From contig OZ241368.1 of NCBI GenBank assembly GCA_965200525.1, positions 1,054,001 to 1,118,000 of the forward strand: a DNA stretch of 64,000 bases. Direction: 5' to 3'. Shown piece after piece: positions 8,228-19,974 of this stretch. The notes beneath the pieces are model-generated. The model was not told the origin of the DNA and searched no databases. It was given only the letters and a program-made list of their open reading frames with translations. Numbering within the stretch: the first letter of the stretch is position 1; each line of letters starts with the position of its first letter. The position numbers and the translations under genes were made by a program. The DNA comes from JANNPJ01 sp965200525. Its GTDB lineage: Bacteria > Actinomycetota > Actinomycetes > Actinomycetales > Kineosporiaceae.

Positions 8228-9217
8228 TCACTCACCTTCTGTAGCGAGCATGGCACCGACTGTATCAACACCGGGCTGGAGGACGGTCCAGAGCTCGCCC
8301 TGCGAATCGGCCAGGGCCGACGTCACCAGGCTCATCGTTCCCTCTCCGGCCCCCAGCACCAGAACGCTCGGCCCCGCCCCGGACACCACTGCGGCCCCGC
8401 CGAGGGCCCGGACCCGGGCCACCAGCTCGGCCGTGTCCGGCATCGCCGGGGCCCGCTGGGCCTGGTGCAGCCGGTCCTCGGTGGCCTCGAAGAGCAGGTC
8501 GGTGCGCCGGCTCAGGGCCTGCACCAGCAGCGCGGCCCGGCCGGCGTTGAACGCGGCGTCGGCGTGCGGCACGACGGCCGGCAGCATGGCCCGGGCCGTG
8601 TGGGTGGACAGTTCGCCCGCCGGTACGCAGACCACCGGGTCGAGATCGGCGCGGACGTCGACCCGCTCGGCCCGCGGCCGGCCGCCGGCCGCGCTCCAGG
8701 AGATGGTGCAGCCGCCGAACAGGGCGGCGGCGGCGTTGTCCGGGTGGCCCTCGAACTCGGTGGCCAGCGCCAGCACGGTGGCGTCGTCCAAGAGCTCGGG
8801 ATCGGCCAGGACGCCGCGGGCGGCGATCAGGCCGGCCACCACCGCGGCCGCCGACGAGCCCAGCCCACGCCCGTGCGGCACCCGGTTGTGGCAGCTCAGC
8901 CGCAGCCCGGGCTGGGCCACCCCGGCGTGCTCGAGGCCGGCCCGCACGGCCCGGGCGACCAGGTGCTGCTCGGTCAGCGGGACCTCGCCGGCGCCCTCAC
9001 CGCGAACCGTGACCTCGATCCCGGCCGGCGCGACCCGCAACCGGACGACGTCGTGGATGCCCAGGGCCAGGCCGAGGCTGTCGAACCCGGGGCCGAGGTT
9101 GGCGCTGGTGGCCGGCACCCGGACCGTGGCCACGACGTCGGAGCGCAACCCCGCGAGCCCGGCCGAGCCGGCCGGCCGGGACGAGTCGTCGCCAACCAGT
9201 TCGTCGGTCAGCGACAT
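8228..9217 (-). CDS. thrB: Homoserine kinase
   Basis: GHMP-family kinase of 329 residues that phosphorylates L-homoserine in threonine synthesis. It shows VPATSANLGPGFDSLG near the N-terminus and the ATP-binding motif PHGRGLGSSAAAVVAG, then a late glycine-rich GAGPSVL. The ATG at 9217 overlaps the thrC stop (ATGA); longer in-frame extensions into thrC are not family-like. Third gene of the hom-thrC-thrB operon. Confidence 0.95.
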   Translation of the reverse strand: MSLTDELVGDDSSRPAGSAGLAGLRSDVVATVRVPATSANLGPGFDSLGLALGIHDVVRLRVAPAGIEVTVRGEGAGEVPLTEQHLVARAVRAGLEHAGVAQPGLRLSCHNRVPHGRGLGSSAAAVVAGLIAARGVLADPELLDDATVLALATEFEGHPDNAAAALFGGCTISWSAAGGRPRAERVDVRADLDPVVCVPAGELSTHTARAMLPAVVPHADAAFNAGRAALLVQALSRRTDLLFEATEDRLHQAQRAPAMPDTAELVARVRALGGAAVVSGAGPSVLVLGAGEGTMSLVTSALADSQGELWTVLQPGVDTVGAMLATEGE

Positions 9218-10323
9218 CAGACCAGCCCGAGCGCGGTCGCGATGGACACGGCGTCCACCTGGATCCGGGTCGGCCGCACCGGGGTGCCGTCCAGGCCCTG
9301 CAGCGCCCACTGCGGGTCCTTGAGCCCATGACCGGTGACCGTGCACACGATGACCTGGCCCGGGTCGACCTGGCCGGCCTCGTGGGCCTGGATCAGGCCG
9401 GCCACGGAGGCGGCCGAGGCCGGCTCGACGAAGACCCCCTCGCGGGCCGACAGCCAGCGGTGCGCGGCCAGGATCTGCGGATCGCTGACGGCGTCGATCC
9501 GGCCGCCGGACTCGTCCCGGGCGGCCAGGGCCTGGGGCCAGGACGCCGGGTTGCCGATCCGGATCGCCGAGGCGATGGTCTCGGGCTCGTCGACCGGGTG
9601 ACCGAGCACGATCGGGGCCGCGCCCTCGGCCTGGAAGCCCCACATCCGCGGGGTCCGGCTCGCCGGGGCGGTCGCGCCCGGCGCGGAGCCCGCGGGAACG
9701 GTCGTGGGGTCGGCGTATTCGGTGAAACCGCGCCAGTAGGCGGTGATGTTGCCGGCGTTGCCGACCGGCAGGCAGTGGATGTCCGGGGCGTCACCGAGCG
9801 CGTCGACGATCTCGAACGCGGCCGTCTTCTGGCCCTCGATCCGGGCCGGGTTGACCGAGTTGACCAGCTCCACCGGGTAGGCCTCGGCCAGTTTTCGGGC
9901 GACCAGCAGGCAGTCGTCGAAGTTGCCGTCGACCTGGAGCAGGGTGGCCCCGTGGGCGATCGCCTGGCTGAGCTTGCCCATCGCGATCTTGCCGTCCGGC
10001 ACCAGCACGGCACAGCTCATCCCGGCGGCCACCGCGTAGGCCGCGGCCGAGGCCGAGGTGTTGCCGGTGGAGGCGCAGATCACCGCCTTGGCCCCGCCCG
10101 CCGCGGCGACCGAGATGGCCGCCGTCATGCCGCGGTCCTTGAACGAGCCGGTCGGGTTGACCCCCTCGCACTTGAGCCAGACCTCGCACCCGGTCAGCTC
10201 GGACAGCGCCTGGGCCCGGACCAGCGGTGTGCTGCCCTCGCCCAGGGTCACCGCCGGCGCCCCGGCCAGGATCGGCAGCCGGTCGCGGTACTCCTCGATC
10301 ACGCCTCGCCACAGGTGGGCCAT
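9217..10323 (-). CDS. thrC: Threonine synthase
   Basis: PLP enzyme converting O-phosphohomoserine to threonine. The PLP lysine lies in NPTGSFKDRGM, with the phosphate loop in the later PVGNAGNITAYW. The ATG at 10323 (MAHLWRG) lies one base after the hom stop, with GGTGAG upstream; a GTG at 10335 would add four residues. A roughly 20-residue Ala/Thr-rich insert follows the conserved phosphate-binding region. It is coupled to hom upstream and thrB downstream. Confidence 0.95.
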   Translation of the reverse strand: MAHLWRGVIEEYRDRLPILAGAPAVTLGEGSTPLVRAQALSELTGCEVWLKCEGVNPTGSFKDRGMTAAISVAAAGGAKAVICASTGNTSASAAAYAVAAGMSCAVLVPDGKIAMGKLSQAIAHGATLLQVDGNFDDCLLVARKLAEAYPVELVNSVNPARIEGQKTAAFEIVDALGDAPDIHCLPVGNAGNITAYWRGFTEYADPTTVPAGSAPGATAPASRTPRMWGFQAEGAAPIVLGHPVDEPETIASAIRIGNPASWPQALAARDESGGRIDAVSDPQILAAHRWLSAREGVFVEPASAASVAGLIQAHEAGQVDPGQVIVCTVTGHGLKDPQWALQGLDGTPVRPTRIQVDAVSIATALGLV

Positions 10324-10324
10324 C

Positions 10325-11671
10325 TCAGTTCTCACCCTCGACTCGCATCACGCCGACCACCGCGGCGACGACATCCAGTTCGGCCAGCGTGGCCACGGTA
10401 GCCGCCAGAGCGGCGTCCGGAGCGGCGTGGGTGACCACCACCAGCGACACCCGCGGGGCCGGAGCCGCCGATCCGGACTCCAGCGCCGCCGCCGTCGCCG
10501 CCTCGGGCACCGGCACCTGCTGCTGGCGGACCGTCTCGATCGACACGTCGTGCTCGGCGAAGATCTTGGCCACCTGGGCCAGCACGCCCGGCCGGTCGGA
10601 GACGTCGAGGCTGATGTGGTAGCGGGTGATCACCTCGCCCATCGGGCGCAGCGGCAGGTCGGCGTAGGCCGACTCCCCCGGCCCGCGGTTGCCGCCGACC
10701 CGGTTGCGGGCCGCGCTGATCAGGTCGCCCAGGACGGCGCTGGCGGTCGGCAGGCCGCCGGCCCCACGGCCGTAGAACATCAGCTCACCGGCCGCCTCGG
10801 CCTCGATGAAGACGGCGTTGAAGGCTTCGCGGACGCCGGCCAGCGGGTGCCCGATCGGCACCATCGCCGGGTGCACCCGGACCGAGACCCCCTCCGAGCC
10901 GTCGGCCGAGACCGTGCGCTCGCAGATCGCCAGGAGCTTGACCACCGCGCCCATCGCCCGGGCCGAGGCGACGTCGGCCGCGGTCACCTCGGTGATGCCC
11001 TCCCGGTGCACGTCGGCCGCGGCCACCCGGGTGTGGAAGGCCAGCGAGGCCAGGATGGCCGCCTTGGCCGCGGCGTCGAAGCCACCGACGTCGGCGGTCG
11101 GGTCGGCCTCGGCGTAACCCAGGGCCTGGGCCTGGGCCACCGCCTCGGCGAAGCCGAGGCCGGAGGAGTCCATCTTGTCGAGCACGTAGTTGGTGGTGCC
11201 GTTGACGATGCCCAGCACCCGGCTCACCCGGTCGCCGGCCAGCGACTCCCGGATCGGGCGCAGCAGCGGGATGGCCCCGGCCACCGAGGCCTCGTAGTAG
11301 AGGTCCACACCGTGGGTGTCGGCGGCCTCGTAGAGGGTCGGGCCGTCCTCGGCCAGCAGGGCCTTGTTGGCGGTGATCACCGAGGCGCCGCCGGCCATCG
11401 CGTCCAGGATCAGGGTCCGGGCCGGCTCGATGCCGCCGATCACCTCGACCACCAGATCGGCCCGCTTGACCAGCTCGGTCGCGTCGGCGGTGAACAGGGC
11501 CGGGTCGAGGGCGGGGTCGCGGGCCACGTCGAGCCGGCGCACGGCGATCCCGGCCAGCTGGAGCGGCACCCCCGCCCGCCGCGCGAGCTCGGGACCGTGC
11601 GTCGTCAGCAACCGGGCCACCTCGGTCCCGACCGATCCGCACCCCAGCAGCCCGACCTTCAGCGGTTCCAC
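10325..11671 (-). CDS. hom: Homoserine dehydrogenase (with C-terminal ACT domain)
   Basis: NAD(P)-dependent reduction of aspartate semialdehyde to homoserine. The N-terminus has the Rossmann loop VGLLGCGSVGTEVARLL; NGTTNYVLDKM, GYAEADPTADVGGFDAAAK and the catalytic Lys region follow. The last 85 residues form an ACT-type regulatory domain (DVSDRPGVLAQVAKIFAEHDVS), consistent with threonine feedback. The GTG at 11671 is preferred because GAGGGAG stands five bases upstream; an ATG at 11740 would add an Arg-rich, non-conserved extension. First gene of the threonine operon. Confidence 0.94.
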   Translation of the reverse strand: MEPLKVGLLGCGSVGTEVARLLTTHGPELARRAGVPLQLAGIAVRRLDVARDPALDPALFTADATELVKRADLVVEVIGGIEPARTLILDAMAGGASVITANKALLAEDGPTLYEAADTHGVDLYYEASVAGAIPLLRPIRESLAGDRVSRVLGIVNGTTNYVLDKMDSSGLGFAEAVAQAQALGYAEADPTADVGGFDAAAKAAILASLAFHTRVAAADVHREGITEVTAADVASARAMGAVVKLLAICERTVSADGSEGVSVRVHPAMVPIGHPLAGVREAFNAVFIEAEAAGELMFYGRGAGGLPTASAVLGDLISAARNRVGGNRGPGESAYADLPLRPMGEVITRYHISLDVSDRPGVLAQVAKIFAEHDVSIETVRQQQVPVPEAATAAALESGSAAPAPRVSLVVVTHAAPDAALAATVATLAELDVVAAVVGVMRVEGEN

Positions 11672-11719
11672 CACAACTCCCTCAGCTCTTCGTCGCTTCA
11701 CGGCTCGTCGCCCGTACGG

Positions 11720-11738
11720 GGCCGGCGTGACGCCGGCC
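11720..11738 (-). repeat. Stem-loop in the hom leader
   Basis: Perfect stem GGCCGGCG / CGCCGGCC with a TGA loop, 49 bases upstream of the chosen hom start on the same transcript. It could affect ribosome loading or act as an attenuator, but no leader peptide with Thr codons was seen. Confidence 0.5.
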
Positions 11739-11914
11739 ACTCCAACTATCGGTCAATGATCCCGGATCGGAGGGCCGGGCGGGGGCCCGGGCCCGGCGTG
11801 GCCGGGTCGAGTCTGGCTCAAGTCGGGCTCGAGGCCCACCGAATTGACTCACCGTGAGCCCCCCGAACGGGCCGGTGAGCTCGGCTGAGGAGCACCTGAG
11901 CGACCCCTCGTGGC

Positions 11915-12604
11915 ATGCTCGACGACGTGCGAGTACTGATTGTCGAGGACGAGCGCCCGTTGGCCGAGACCGTGCGCCGGGGCCTCACCGGGGCCGGTTT
12001 CGTCGCTGACGTCGTCCACAACGGTGAGGACGCGCTCTGGGCCGCCACCGAGAAGACGTTCGACGCGATCGTGCTGGACATCATGCTGCCCAACGGCAAC
12101 GGCTACGAAGTGCTGGCCGAGCTGCGCAAGCGGGAGATCTGGACGCCGGTGCTGATGCTCACCGCGAAGGACGGCGACCGCAACCAGATCGACGCCTTCG
12201 ACCTCGGCGCCGACGACTATCTGACCAAACCGTTCTCGTTCATCGTGCTGGTGGCCCGGCTGCGGGCCCTGATCCGGCGCGGCGCCCCCGAGCGGCCGGT
12301 GGTGCTGAGCTGCGGCGACCTCACCCTGGACCCGGTCCGGCGGCGGGTCGAGCGGGCCGGCGAGGAGATCGTGCTGACGCCGCGCGAGTTCGGCCTGCTG
12401 GAGTTCTTGATCCGGCACCGCGGCGACATCGTGACCAAGGCCGAGATCCTGGACGGCGTCTGGGACCCGGCGTTCGAGGGCGACCCGAACGTGGTCGAGG
12501 TGTACATCCGCTACCTGCGCCGCAAGATCGACGCGCCCTTCGACCGGCGGGCGATCGAGACCGTCCGCGGGATGGGCTACCGCCTGTCGACCACCGGCGG
12601 CTGA
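11915..12604 (+). CDS. OmpR/PhoB-family response regulator
   Basis: Two-component response regulator of 229 residues. The receiver domain (5-118) has the acidic pair E11/D12, phospho-acceptor Asp near 55 in VLDIMLP, T83 in MLTAKDG and K105 in YLTKPF. The winged-helix domain (about 135-226) has VLTPREFGLLEFLIR and VEVYIRYLRRKID. It is convergent with, and overlaps by 28 bases, a histidine kinase gene on the other strand that is probably its partner. A GTG at 11927 is an alternative start; neither start has a good ribosome site. The signal is unknown. Confidence 0.92.
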   Translation: MLDDVRVLIVEDERPLAETVRRGLTGAGFVADVVHNGEDALWAATEKTFDAIVLDIMLPNGNGYEVLAELRKREIWTPVLMLTAKDGDRNQIDAFDLGADDYLTKPFSFIVLVARLRALIRRGAPERPVVLSCGDLTLDPVRRRVERAGEEIVLTPREFGLLEFLIRHRGDIVTKAEILDGVWDPAFEGDPNVVEVYIRYLRRKIDAPFDRRAIETVRGMGYRLSTTGG

Positions 12605-14133
12605 CCGGCGGGTTCGAAGTCGTCGGCCGGGTCCAGGTCGTCGGCCGGATCCAGGTCGTCGCTCGGGTCCAGCTCGTCGGCGGGGTCCAGCTCGTCGGGG
12701 CGGCCTTCGAGGGGCTCGGGCTGGAGCGGCAGCTGGACGATCACCCGGCAGCCTCCCTCCGGTCCGGCCCCGACCACGACCACGCCTCCGTGCCCGCGCA
12801 CCACCTCGCGGACGATCGGCAGCCCCAGCCCGGCCCCGCCGCTGGCCCGGTCGCGGCTCTCGTCGAGCCGGACGAACCGCTCGAAGACCCGCTCCCGGTC
12901 GGCCTCGGGAATGCCCGGCCCGTCGTCCTCGACCGTGATGACGGCGTGCGAGCCGACCACGGCCAGCTCCAGTCGGACCTTGGTCCGCGCGTAACGGCCG
13001 GCGTTGTCGATCAGGTTGCGCAGCACCTGGCTCAGCTTGAGCCGGTCACCGAGCACCCGGGCCGACTCGATCGAGGCACTCACGTTCAGCCGGGACGACG
13101 CCCGCAGCCGTCGGACCTCGGCCTCGAGCAGGTCGTCGAGGTCGACGTCGGCCGCGGCGATCTGCAGGCCCTGGTCGTCGGCCCGGGCCAGCAGCAGCAG
13201 GTTCTCGACCAGCGCGGCCATCCGGTCGGCCTCGGAGGCCATCACGTCGCGCAGGTCGCGCCAGGCCTGGCCGGTGACGTCGGCGTCGGCCACCTCCAGG
13301 CTGGCGCTCAGCGTGGCCAGCGGGCTGCGCAACTCGTGGCTGGCGTCGGCGACGAACTGCCGCTGGGCCGTCTGGGCGGCCTGCAGCCGGTCCAGCATCT
13401 TGTTCATGGTGATCGCCAGCCGGGCGATCTCGTCGCGGGTCGGGGGGATCGGCACCCGGGCCCCGTCGAGCTGGGCCGCGCCGATGCCGGCGACCCGCAG
13501 CCGGATCTGCTCGACCGGGTTCAGGGCCCGGCCGATCAGCACCCAGATCGCCACCCCGACCAGCACCAGCAGGATCGGGAAGCCGATCGCCAGCAGCTCG
13601 AGCACGGTCGCGACCGACTCCCGCTGGCCCTCGGTGAACGAGGCGACCACCACGGTGTAGGTCTGGCCGTCGCCGAGCTTCAGGCCTTCGGTGAGCACCA
13701 GAAAGGGGCGGCCGGAGCGGAGAATCTTGAAGACGCCGGCCTTCTCCCGCAGCACCTGGCCGTCGGCCGGCCGGATCGCCGTGATCGGGCCCATGCCCGG
13801 CTCCGAGCTGGAGTTGGCCCGCACCGTGAGGTCGGGGCCGATGATCTGGACCAGCTGCCCCTCGTGGGCATCGGCCTTCAGCCGCGCGTCCATGTTGTTC
13901 AGACTGTCCTGGTAGGTCACCTGGGTGACCACCTCGTGGGCCCGGGCCTCGGCGGCGTGGTCCAGGCTGGTCAGCAGGCTGTGCTGGAGCACGAGGTAGA
14001 GCACGGCCGCGCCGGCCGAGAGGGCCAGCCCGACGACCAGGACGGCGGCCAGCGCCGAGCGCGCCCGCACCGAGGGGATCAGCCGGTGCGGGGCCGCTGC
14101 GGCGTCGAATCGCCAGCCGAACTCCGAGGTCAC
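12577..14133 (-). CDS. Sensor histidine kinase (HAMP, HisKA, HATPase)
   Basis: Membrane sensor of 518 residues. Two membrane helices (about 26-50 and 180-200) flank an extracytoplasmic sensor of about 130 residues. HAMP (about 200-255) leads to the H-box FVADASHELRSPL with H266, the N-box NLIDNAGRYA, and the ATP-lid motifs DDGPGIPEADRERVFERF and GGAGLGLPIV. The tail from about 478 is an acidic repeat of the type DELDPADELDPSDDLDP. AAGGTGA precedes the GTG start. It is arranged tail-to-tail with the response regulator rather than in an operon with it. Confidence 0.92.
   Translation of the reverse strand: MTSEFGWRFDAAAAPHRLIPSVRARSALAAVLVVGLALSAGAAVLYLVLQHSLLTSLDHAAEARAHEVVTQVTYQDSLNNMDARLKADAHEGQLVQIIGPDLTVRANSSSEPGMGPITAIRPADGQVLREKAGVFKILRSGRPFLVLTEGLKLGDGQTYTVVVASFTEGQRESVATVLELLAIGFPILLVLVGVAIWVLIGRALNPVEQIRLRVAGIGAAQLDGARVPIPPTRDEIARLAITMNKMLDRLQAAQTAQRQFVADASHELRSPLATLSASLEVADADVTGQAWRDLRDVMASEADRMAALVENLLLLARADDQGLQIAAADVDLDDLLEAEVRRLRASSRLNVSASIESARVLGDRLKLSQVLRNLIDNAGRYARTKVRLELAVVGSHAVITVEDDGPGIPEADRERVFERFVRLDESRDRASGGAGLGLPIVREVVRGHGGVVVVGAGPEGGCRVIVQLPLQPEPLEGRPDELDPADELDPSDDLDPADDLDPADDFEPAGQPPVVDRR
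12616..12701 (-). repeat. 18-bp tandem repeat at the kinase C-terminus
   Basis: About five copies of an 18-base unit (GTCCAGGTCGTCGGCCGG on the plus strand, with changes) encode the acidic D(D/E)LDPA repeats of the histidine kinase tail. They lie directly beside the overlap with the response regulator gene. Confidence 0.75.
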
Positions 14134-14189
14134 AGGATCACCTTCTCACCCGCCACCCTCAAATCAGCCGAGAACCGGGTGCGCTGAGG

Positions 14190-15242
14190 TCAGCTCCGCC
14201 CGGCCGGCCCGGCGGTCAGGGCGGCCAGGATCTGCTCGGCCGCCAGGGCCGGGGTCAGCGTGCCCGCCAGCACCTGCCGTTCCAGGTCAGGGGCCAGTCC
14301 CCGGACGGCCGGGTTCTCCCGCAGCTGGGCCAGCAGCCGGTCGCGGACCATGGCCCAGGTCCACCCGATCAGCTGCCGGTTGCGCCGGGCGGCGAGCAGG
14401 CCGGCGCCGTCCAGGGCCTGCCGGTGGGCCAGCACCTGGGCCCAGACCTCGTCCAGACCGGTGCCCTCCTGGGCGCTGCAGGTCAGCACGGGTGGCCGCC
14501 AGCCGGCGGTCTCGGCGTCGTCCTCCGTTCCGAGCAGGTGCAGGGCCCCGCTGAGCTCGCGTGCCGCCCGCCAGGCCTCGGCCTCGTGCGGCCCGTCGGC
14601 CTTGTTGACGGCGATCACGTCGGCCAGCTCGAGCACGCCCTTCTTGATCCCCTGCAACTGGTCGCCGGAGCGGGCCAGGGTGAGCAGCAGGAAGGTGTCG
14701 ACCATCTCGGCCACGGTGATCTCGGACTGGCCGACCCCGACCGTCTCGACGATCACGACGTCGTAGCCGGCCGCCTCGACGACGATCATGGCCTCCCGGG
14801 TGGCCCGGGCCACGCCGCCGAGCGTGCCCGCGGTCGGCGACGGCCGGACGAAGGCCCGCGGGTCGGTGGCCAGCCGGGTCATCCGGGTCTTGTCGCCGAG
14901 AATGCTGCCCCCGGTCCGGCTCGACGACGGGTCCACGGCCAGCACCGCCACCGCGTGCCCGACCGCGGTCAGCCGGCTGCCGAGCGCGTCGATGAAGGTG
15001 GACTTGCCCGCTCCCGGCACCCCGGTCACGCCGACCCGGATCACCGGCTTCGGCGGCGCCTGCCGGCCCAGCTCGACCAGCAGTTCCTGAGCCGTCCGGC
15101 GGTCGTCGGGCCGGCTCGACTCGACCAGGGTGATGGCCCGGGCGATCCAGCTGCGCGATCCCGACCGGATCTGCTCGACCCCCCGCGGGACGTCGAACCG
15201 TACCCGGGCCGACCGGATCGGTCCGGCCGGTGTCGCCGTCAT
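14190..15242 (-). CDS. meaB: Methylmalonyl-CoA mutase-associated GTPase MeaB
   Basis: G3E/ArgK-type GTPase of 350 residues that protects and loads methylmalonyl-CoA mutase with adenosylcobalamin. The P-loop is GVTGVPGAGKSTF; later come DPSSSRTGGSILGDKTRM (switch region), VIVETVGVGQSE and NKADGP. The ATG at 15242 overlaps the stop of the zinc-finger gene (ATGA). A longer in-frame start lies within that gene and gives an unrelated Arg/His-rich extension. It lies downstream of mutA-mutB, its functional partner. Confidence 0.94.
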   Translation of the reverse strand: MTATPAGPIRSARVRFDVPRGVEQIRSGSRSWIARAITLVESSRPDDRRTAQELLVELGRQAPPKPVIRVGVTGVPGAGKSTFIDALGSRLTAVGHAVAVLAVDPSSSRTGGSILGDKTRMTRLATDPRAFVRPSPTAGTLGGVARATREAMIVVEAAGYDVVIVETVGVGQSEITVAEMVDTFLLLTLARSGDQLQGIKKGVLELADVIAVNKADGPHEAEAWRAARELSGALHLLGTEDDAETAGWRPPVLTCSAQEGTGLDEVWAQVLAHRQALDGAGLLAARRNRQLIGWTWAMVRDRLLAQLRENPAVRGLAPDLERQVLAGTLTPALAAEQILAALTAGPAGRS

Positions 15243-15502
15243 CCCAGCTCGAAGGCGATCTCGTCGACGTAGCACCAGAGCCAGTCCTCGCCCGGTTCGG
15301 CCGAGGCCACGATCGGGTGGCTCGAGCTGTGGAAGTGGGCCGTGGCGTGCTTGTTCTTGGACGAATCGCAGCAGCCGAGGTGCCCGCACTCGGTGCACAA
15401 CCGCAGGTGGACCCACGTGTCGCCGATCTTCAGGCAGTCCTCGCAGCCCTGCTTGTCGGACTTCACTTCGTTCACCGTGTCGAGGTGCGTGCACTCAGCC
15501 AT
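15239..15502 (-). CDS. UBP-type zinc finger protein
   Basis: Small protein of 87 residues with the Cys/His pattern of ZnF-UBP domains: CTHLD, GCEDCLKIGDTWVHLRLC, CGHLGCCDSS, then HATAHFHSSSHPIVASAEPGEDWLWCYVDE. In eukaryotes this fold binds ubiquitin C-termini; bacterial stand-alone copies have no settled function. It lies between mutB and meaB, coupled to meaB by a 4-base overlap, and has its own leaderless promoter overlapping the mutB stop codon. A link to mutase maintenance is inferred from position only. Confidence 0.88.
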   Translation of the reverse strand: MAECTHLDTVNEVKSDKQGCEDCLKIGDTWVHLRLCTECGHLGCCDSSKNKHATAHFHSSSHPIVASAEPGEDWLWCYVDEIAFELG

Positions 15503-15511
15503 GTGCTGAGC

Positions 15512-15514
<3 letters not shown>
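15503..15514 (-). promoter_or_regulatory. Leaderless promoter -10 of the zinc finger/meaB pair
   Basis: TAGGCT followed by exactly six bases (CAGCAC) and then the ATG at 15502, the spacing of actinobacterial leaderless transcripts. The first three bases of the hexamer are the TAG stop codon of mutB. Confidence 0.6.
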
Positions 15515-17829
<2,315 letters not shown>

Positions 17830-17833
<4 letters not shown>

Positions 17834-19749
17834 GCGATGCTCCCCTGCCGGGCGACGATCCCGGTCTGCCGGTGGGCCGACCCGAGGACGGCGAGCGCGT
17901 CGACCCCGGCGTACAGGTAACCCTCAATCCCGGCCCCGGCGTACTCGGCGGCCCGCTCCCCCGGCCGGCCGGCCAGCCAGATGAACTGGGCCCCGGCCTG
18001 TTTCAGGGCCCCGGCCACGGCCACGGCGTGCTCGGCGTAGAGCCGGTCACTGGAGGCGAGACAGGCCACCGTGGCCCCGGACTCGCGGAACGCCGTCGCG
18101 ATCAGGTGCGGGTCGGTGTCGGCTCCCGAGACGGGAGTGGCCAGGCCGCCGGCCTGGAACAGGTTGGCCGCGAACCCGGCCCGGCCGGTGCTGGCCGCGA
18201 GCGGGCCGATCGCGGCCACGAACACCGCGGCCCGCCCCCCGGTGCGCTCGGCGTCCTGGTCGGCGGCGTCCCGGAAGGCCTCGTAAGCCTCGGCGTATCG
18301 ATGCCGGGCCAGAGCTCCCGGCCCGGGCGCAGCGGCGTCCGGCCAGGGTTCGCGCTGGACCGGCGGCTCGGTCAGGTTCGGGAACTCGCTGACTCCGGTG
18401 AGCGGGTCGCGGCGGTGGGCCAGGTTCTGCGCCCGGCGGCCCCAGGTGGCCTCCAGCCGCCGGGCGACCAGGCCGGACCCGAGCGCGGCGACCATGCCGC
18501 CGGCCGCCTCGATCTCGGTGAACCAGTCCCAGGCGGCTGTGGCCAGGTCGTCGGTCAGCTGCTCGACGTACCAGGAGCCGGCCGCGGGATCGATCACCCG
18601 GGCCAGGTGCGACTCCATCACCAGCAGGGACGACGTGTTGCGGGCTAGCCGCCGGGAGAAGCCGTCGGGCCGGCCCAGGGCGGTGTCGAACGGTTGCACG
18701 GTCACCGCCTGGGCGCCGCCGACCCCGGCCCCGAAGCAGGCGAGCGTGGTCCGCAACAGGTTCACCCAGGGGTCGCGGCGGGTCATCATGGCGCTCGACG
18801 TCACCGCGTGCTGGCGCTGGCCCTCGCTCGGCTCGACCGCGCAGACCTCGGCCACCCGGGCCCAGAGCCGGCGGGCGGCCCGGAACTTGGCCATGGTCAG
18901 GAACTGGTCGGCGGTGGCCGCGTACCGGAAGTCGATCTGGTCGAAGGCCTGCTCCCGGCTCAGCCCGGCGGCGGTCAGGGCACGCAGGTAGGCCAGACCG
19001 GTGGCGATCGAGGCGCCCAGCTCGTCGGCGTCACTGCCGCCGGCGTCGTGGTGAACGGTGCCGTCCACGGTCACCGCCCGCAGGTTCGGGGCCTGCTCCC
19101 GGCAGCGTCGGGCCAGCCGGGCGACCAGGCTCAGGTCGAGGCCCGCGCCCGGCTCGGCGCCGGTGCGGGCCCGCAGGCCGATCGGGTCGGCCCCCAGGTT
19201 GCCCCGGACCTCCTCGGCCCGCACCGGCCGATCGGCGATCACGGCCAGCAGCTCGGTGGCGGCCGCCTCGGTGTCGGCGCCGGCGTCCAGCACCACCGGG
19301 GCCAGATCCAGGTAGACGTCGCGCAGCGCCTGGTCCAGATGGCCCAGCGGCAGGCCGGCCGGGCCGAGCACCAGCCAGAGCGACGTCGCGCCGTTCTCCA
19401 GATCGGCCGTCACCGCCTCCCGGGTCACGGCCGGATCGGGGTCGGCGTGCCGCTGCCGCACGTCCCACCCGGTCGGCGCCGTCCCCTCGGCCGCCGCCCG
19501 GTGGACCAGCCGCGCGGGGCCGCCAACGGTGGGAGCGTCGTCGGCGGTGTAGAGCGGGCGGACCTCGATCCCGTCGTAGGTGAGCGTGCTCAGCACCGCC
19601 TCGACCGACGAGGCGGCGTCGTCCTCACCGATTCGCCCCGATTTACGTAGCGTCGCCGCGACCAGTTGCTGCCACTGAGCCCGGTCGGCCGGCTCGAAGA
19701 GCGAGGCCAGGGCCAGGTGCTCCGGGGGCGGAGGCGGCGCAGCGGTCAT
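17830..19749 (-). CDS. mutA: Methylmalonyl-CoA mutase small subunit
   Basis: Non-catalytic partner of MutB, 639 residues, with the same fold. It keeps HAVTSSAMMTRRDPWVNLLR and DPAAGSWYVE, but the C-terminal domain lacks the DxHxxG cobalamin motif, as in other small subunits. The ATG at 19749 is supported by a TANNNT -10 exactly six bases upstream, so the mutAB transcript is probably leaderless. No cobalamin riboswitch was recognised upstream. Confidence 0.95.
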
Positions 19750-19761
19750 ACCGTCAGCTTA
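19750..19761 (-). promoter_or_regulatory. Leaderless promoter -10 of mutAB
   Basis: TAAGCT, then six bases (GACGGT), then the mutA ATG. Hexamer and spacing are the same as at the NADH dehydrogenase-like gene near 57,960. No recognisable -35 was found. Confidence 0.6.
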
Positions 19762-19852
19762 GGAACCCACGCCCCGGAGCCGGTACCGCTCACGGTGACC
19801 TATCTCTCAGACGACCGCCCGTTCGCTGAGGGCGGGCGCAGACCGAGCTCAC

Positions 19853-19908
19853 CTTGATCGATGCAGCGGAACAGGGGTGATCACAACGAAAGCTGTACAT
19901 CGATCAAG
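19853..19908 (-). terminator. Long inverted repeat between lysA and mutA
   Basis: CTTGATCGATG-CAGC pairs with GCTG-ta-CATCGATCAAG, a 15-base-pair stem with a 2-base bulge and a 24-base loop. It lies about 65 bases past the lysA stop, so it could end the argS-lysA transcript; being AT-rich for this genome, it could also be an operator. A second stem CCGCCC/GGGCGG lies at about 19,815-19,835. Confidence 0.5.
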
Positions 19909-19974
19909 CCCAGCGCCCGGACTCGTCCCGGGCAGAGAGGGGCCGCGGCAACAGCTCCGAGCCGATGGAGCGGT

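Noticed and set aside
19750..19974. Possible cobalamin riboswitch before mutAB
   Set aside because: The space is short, the transcript appears leaderless and no B12-box-like conserved core was recognised.
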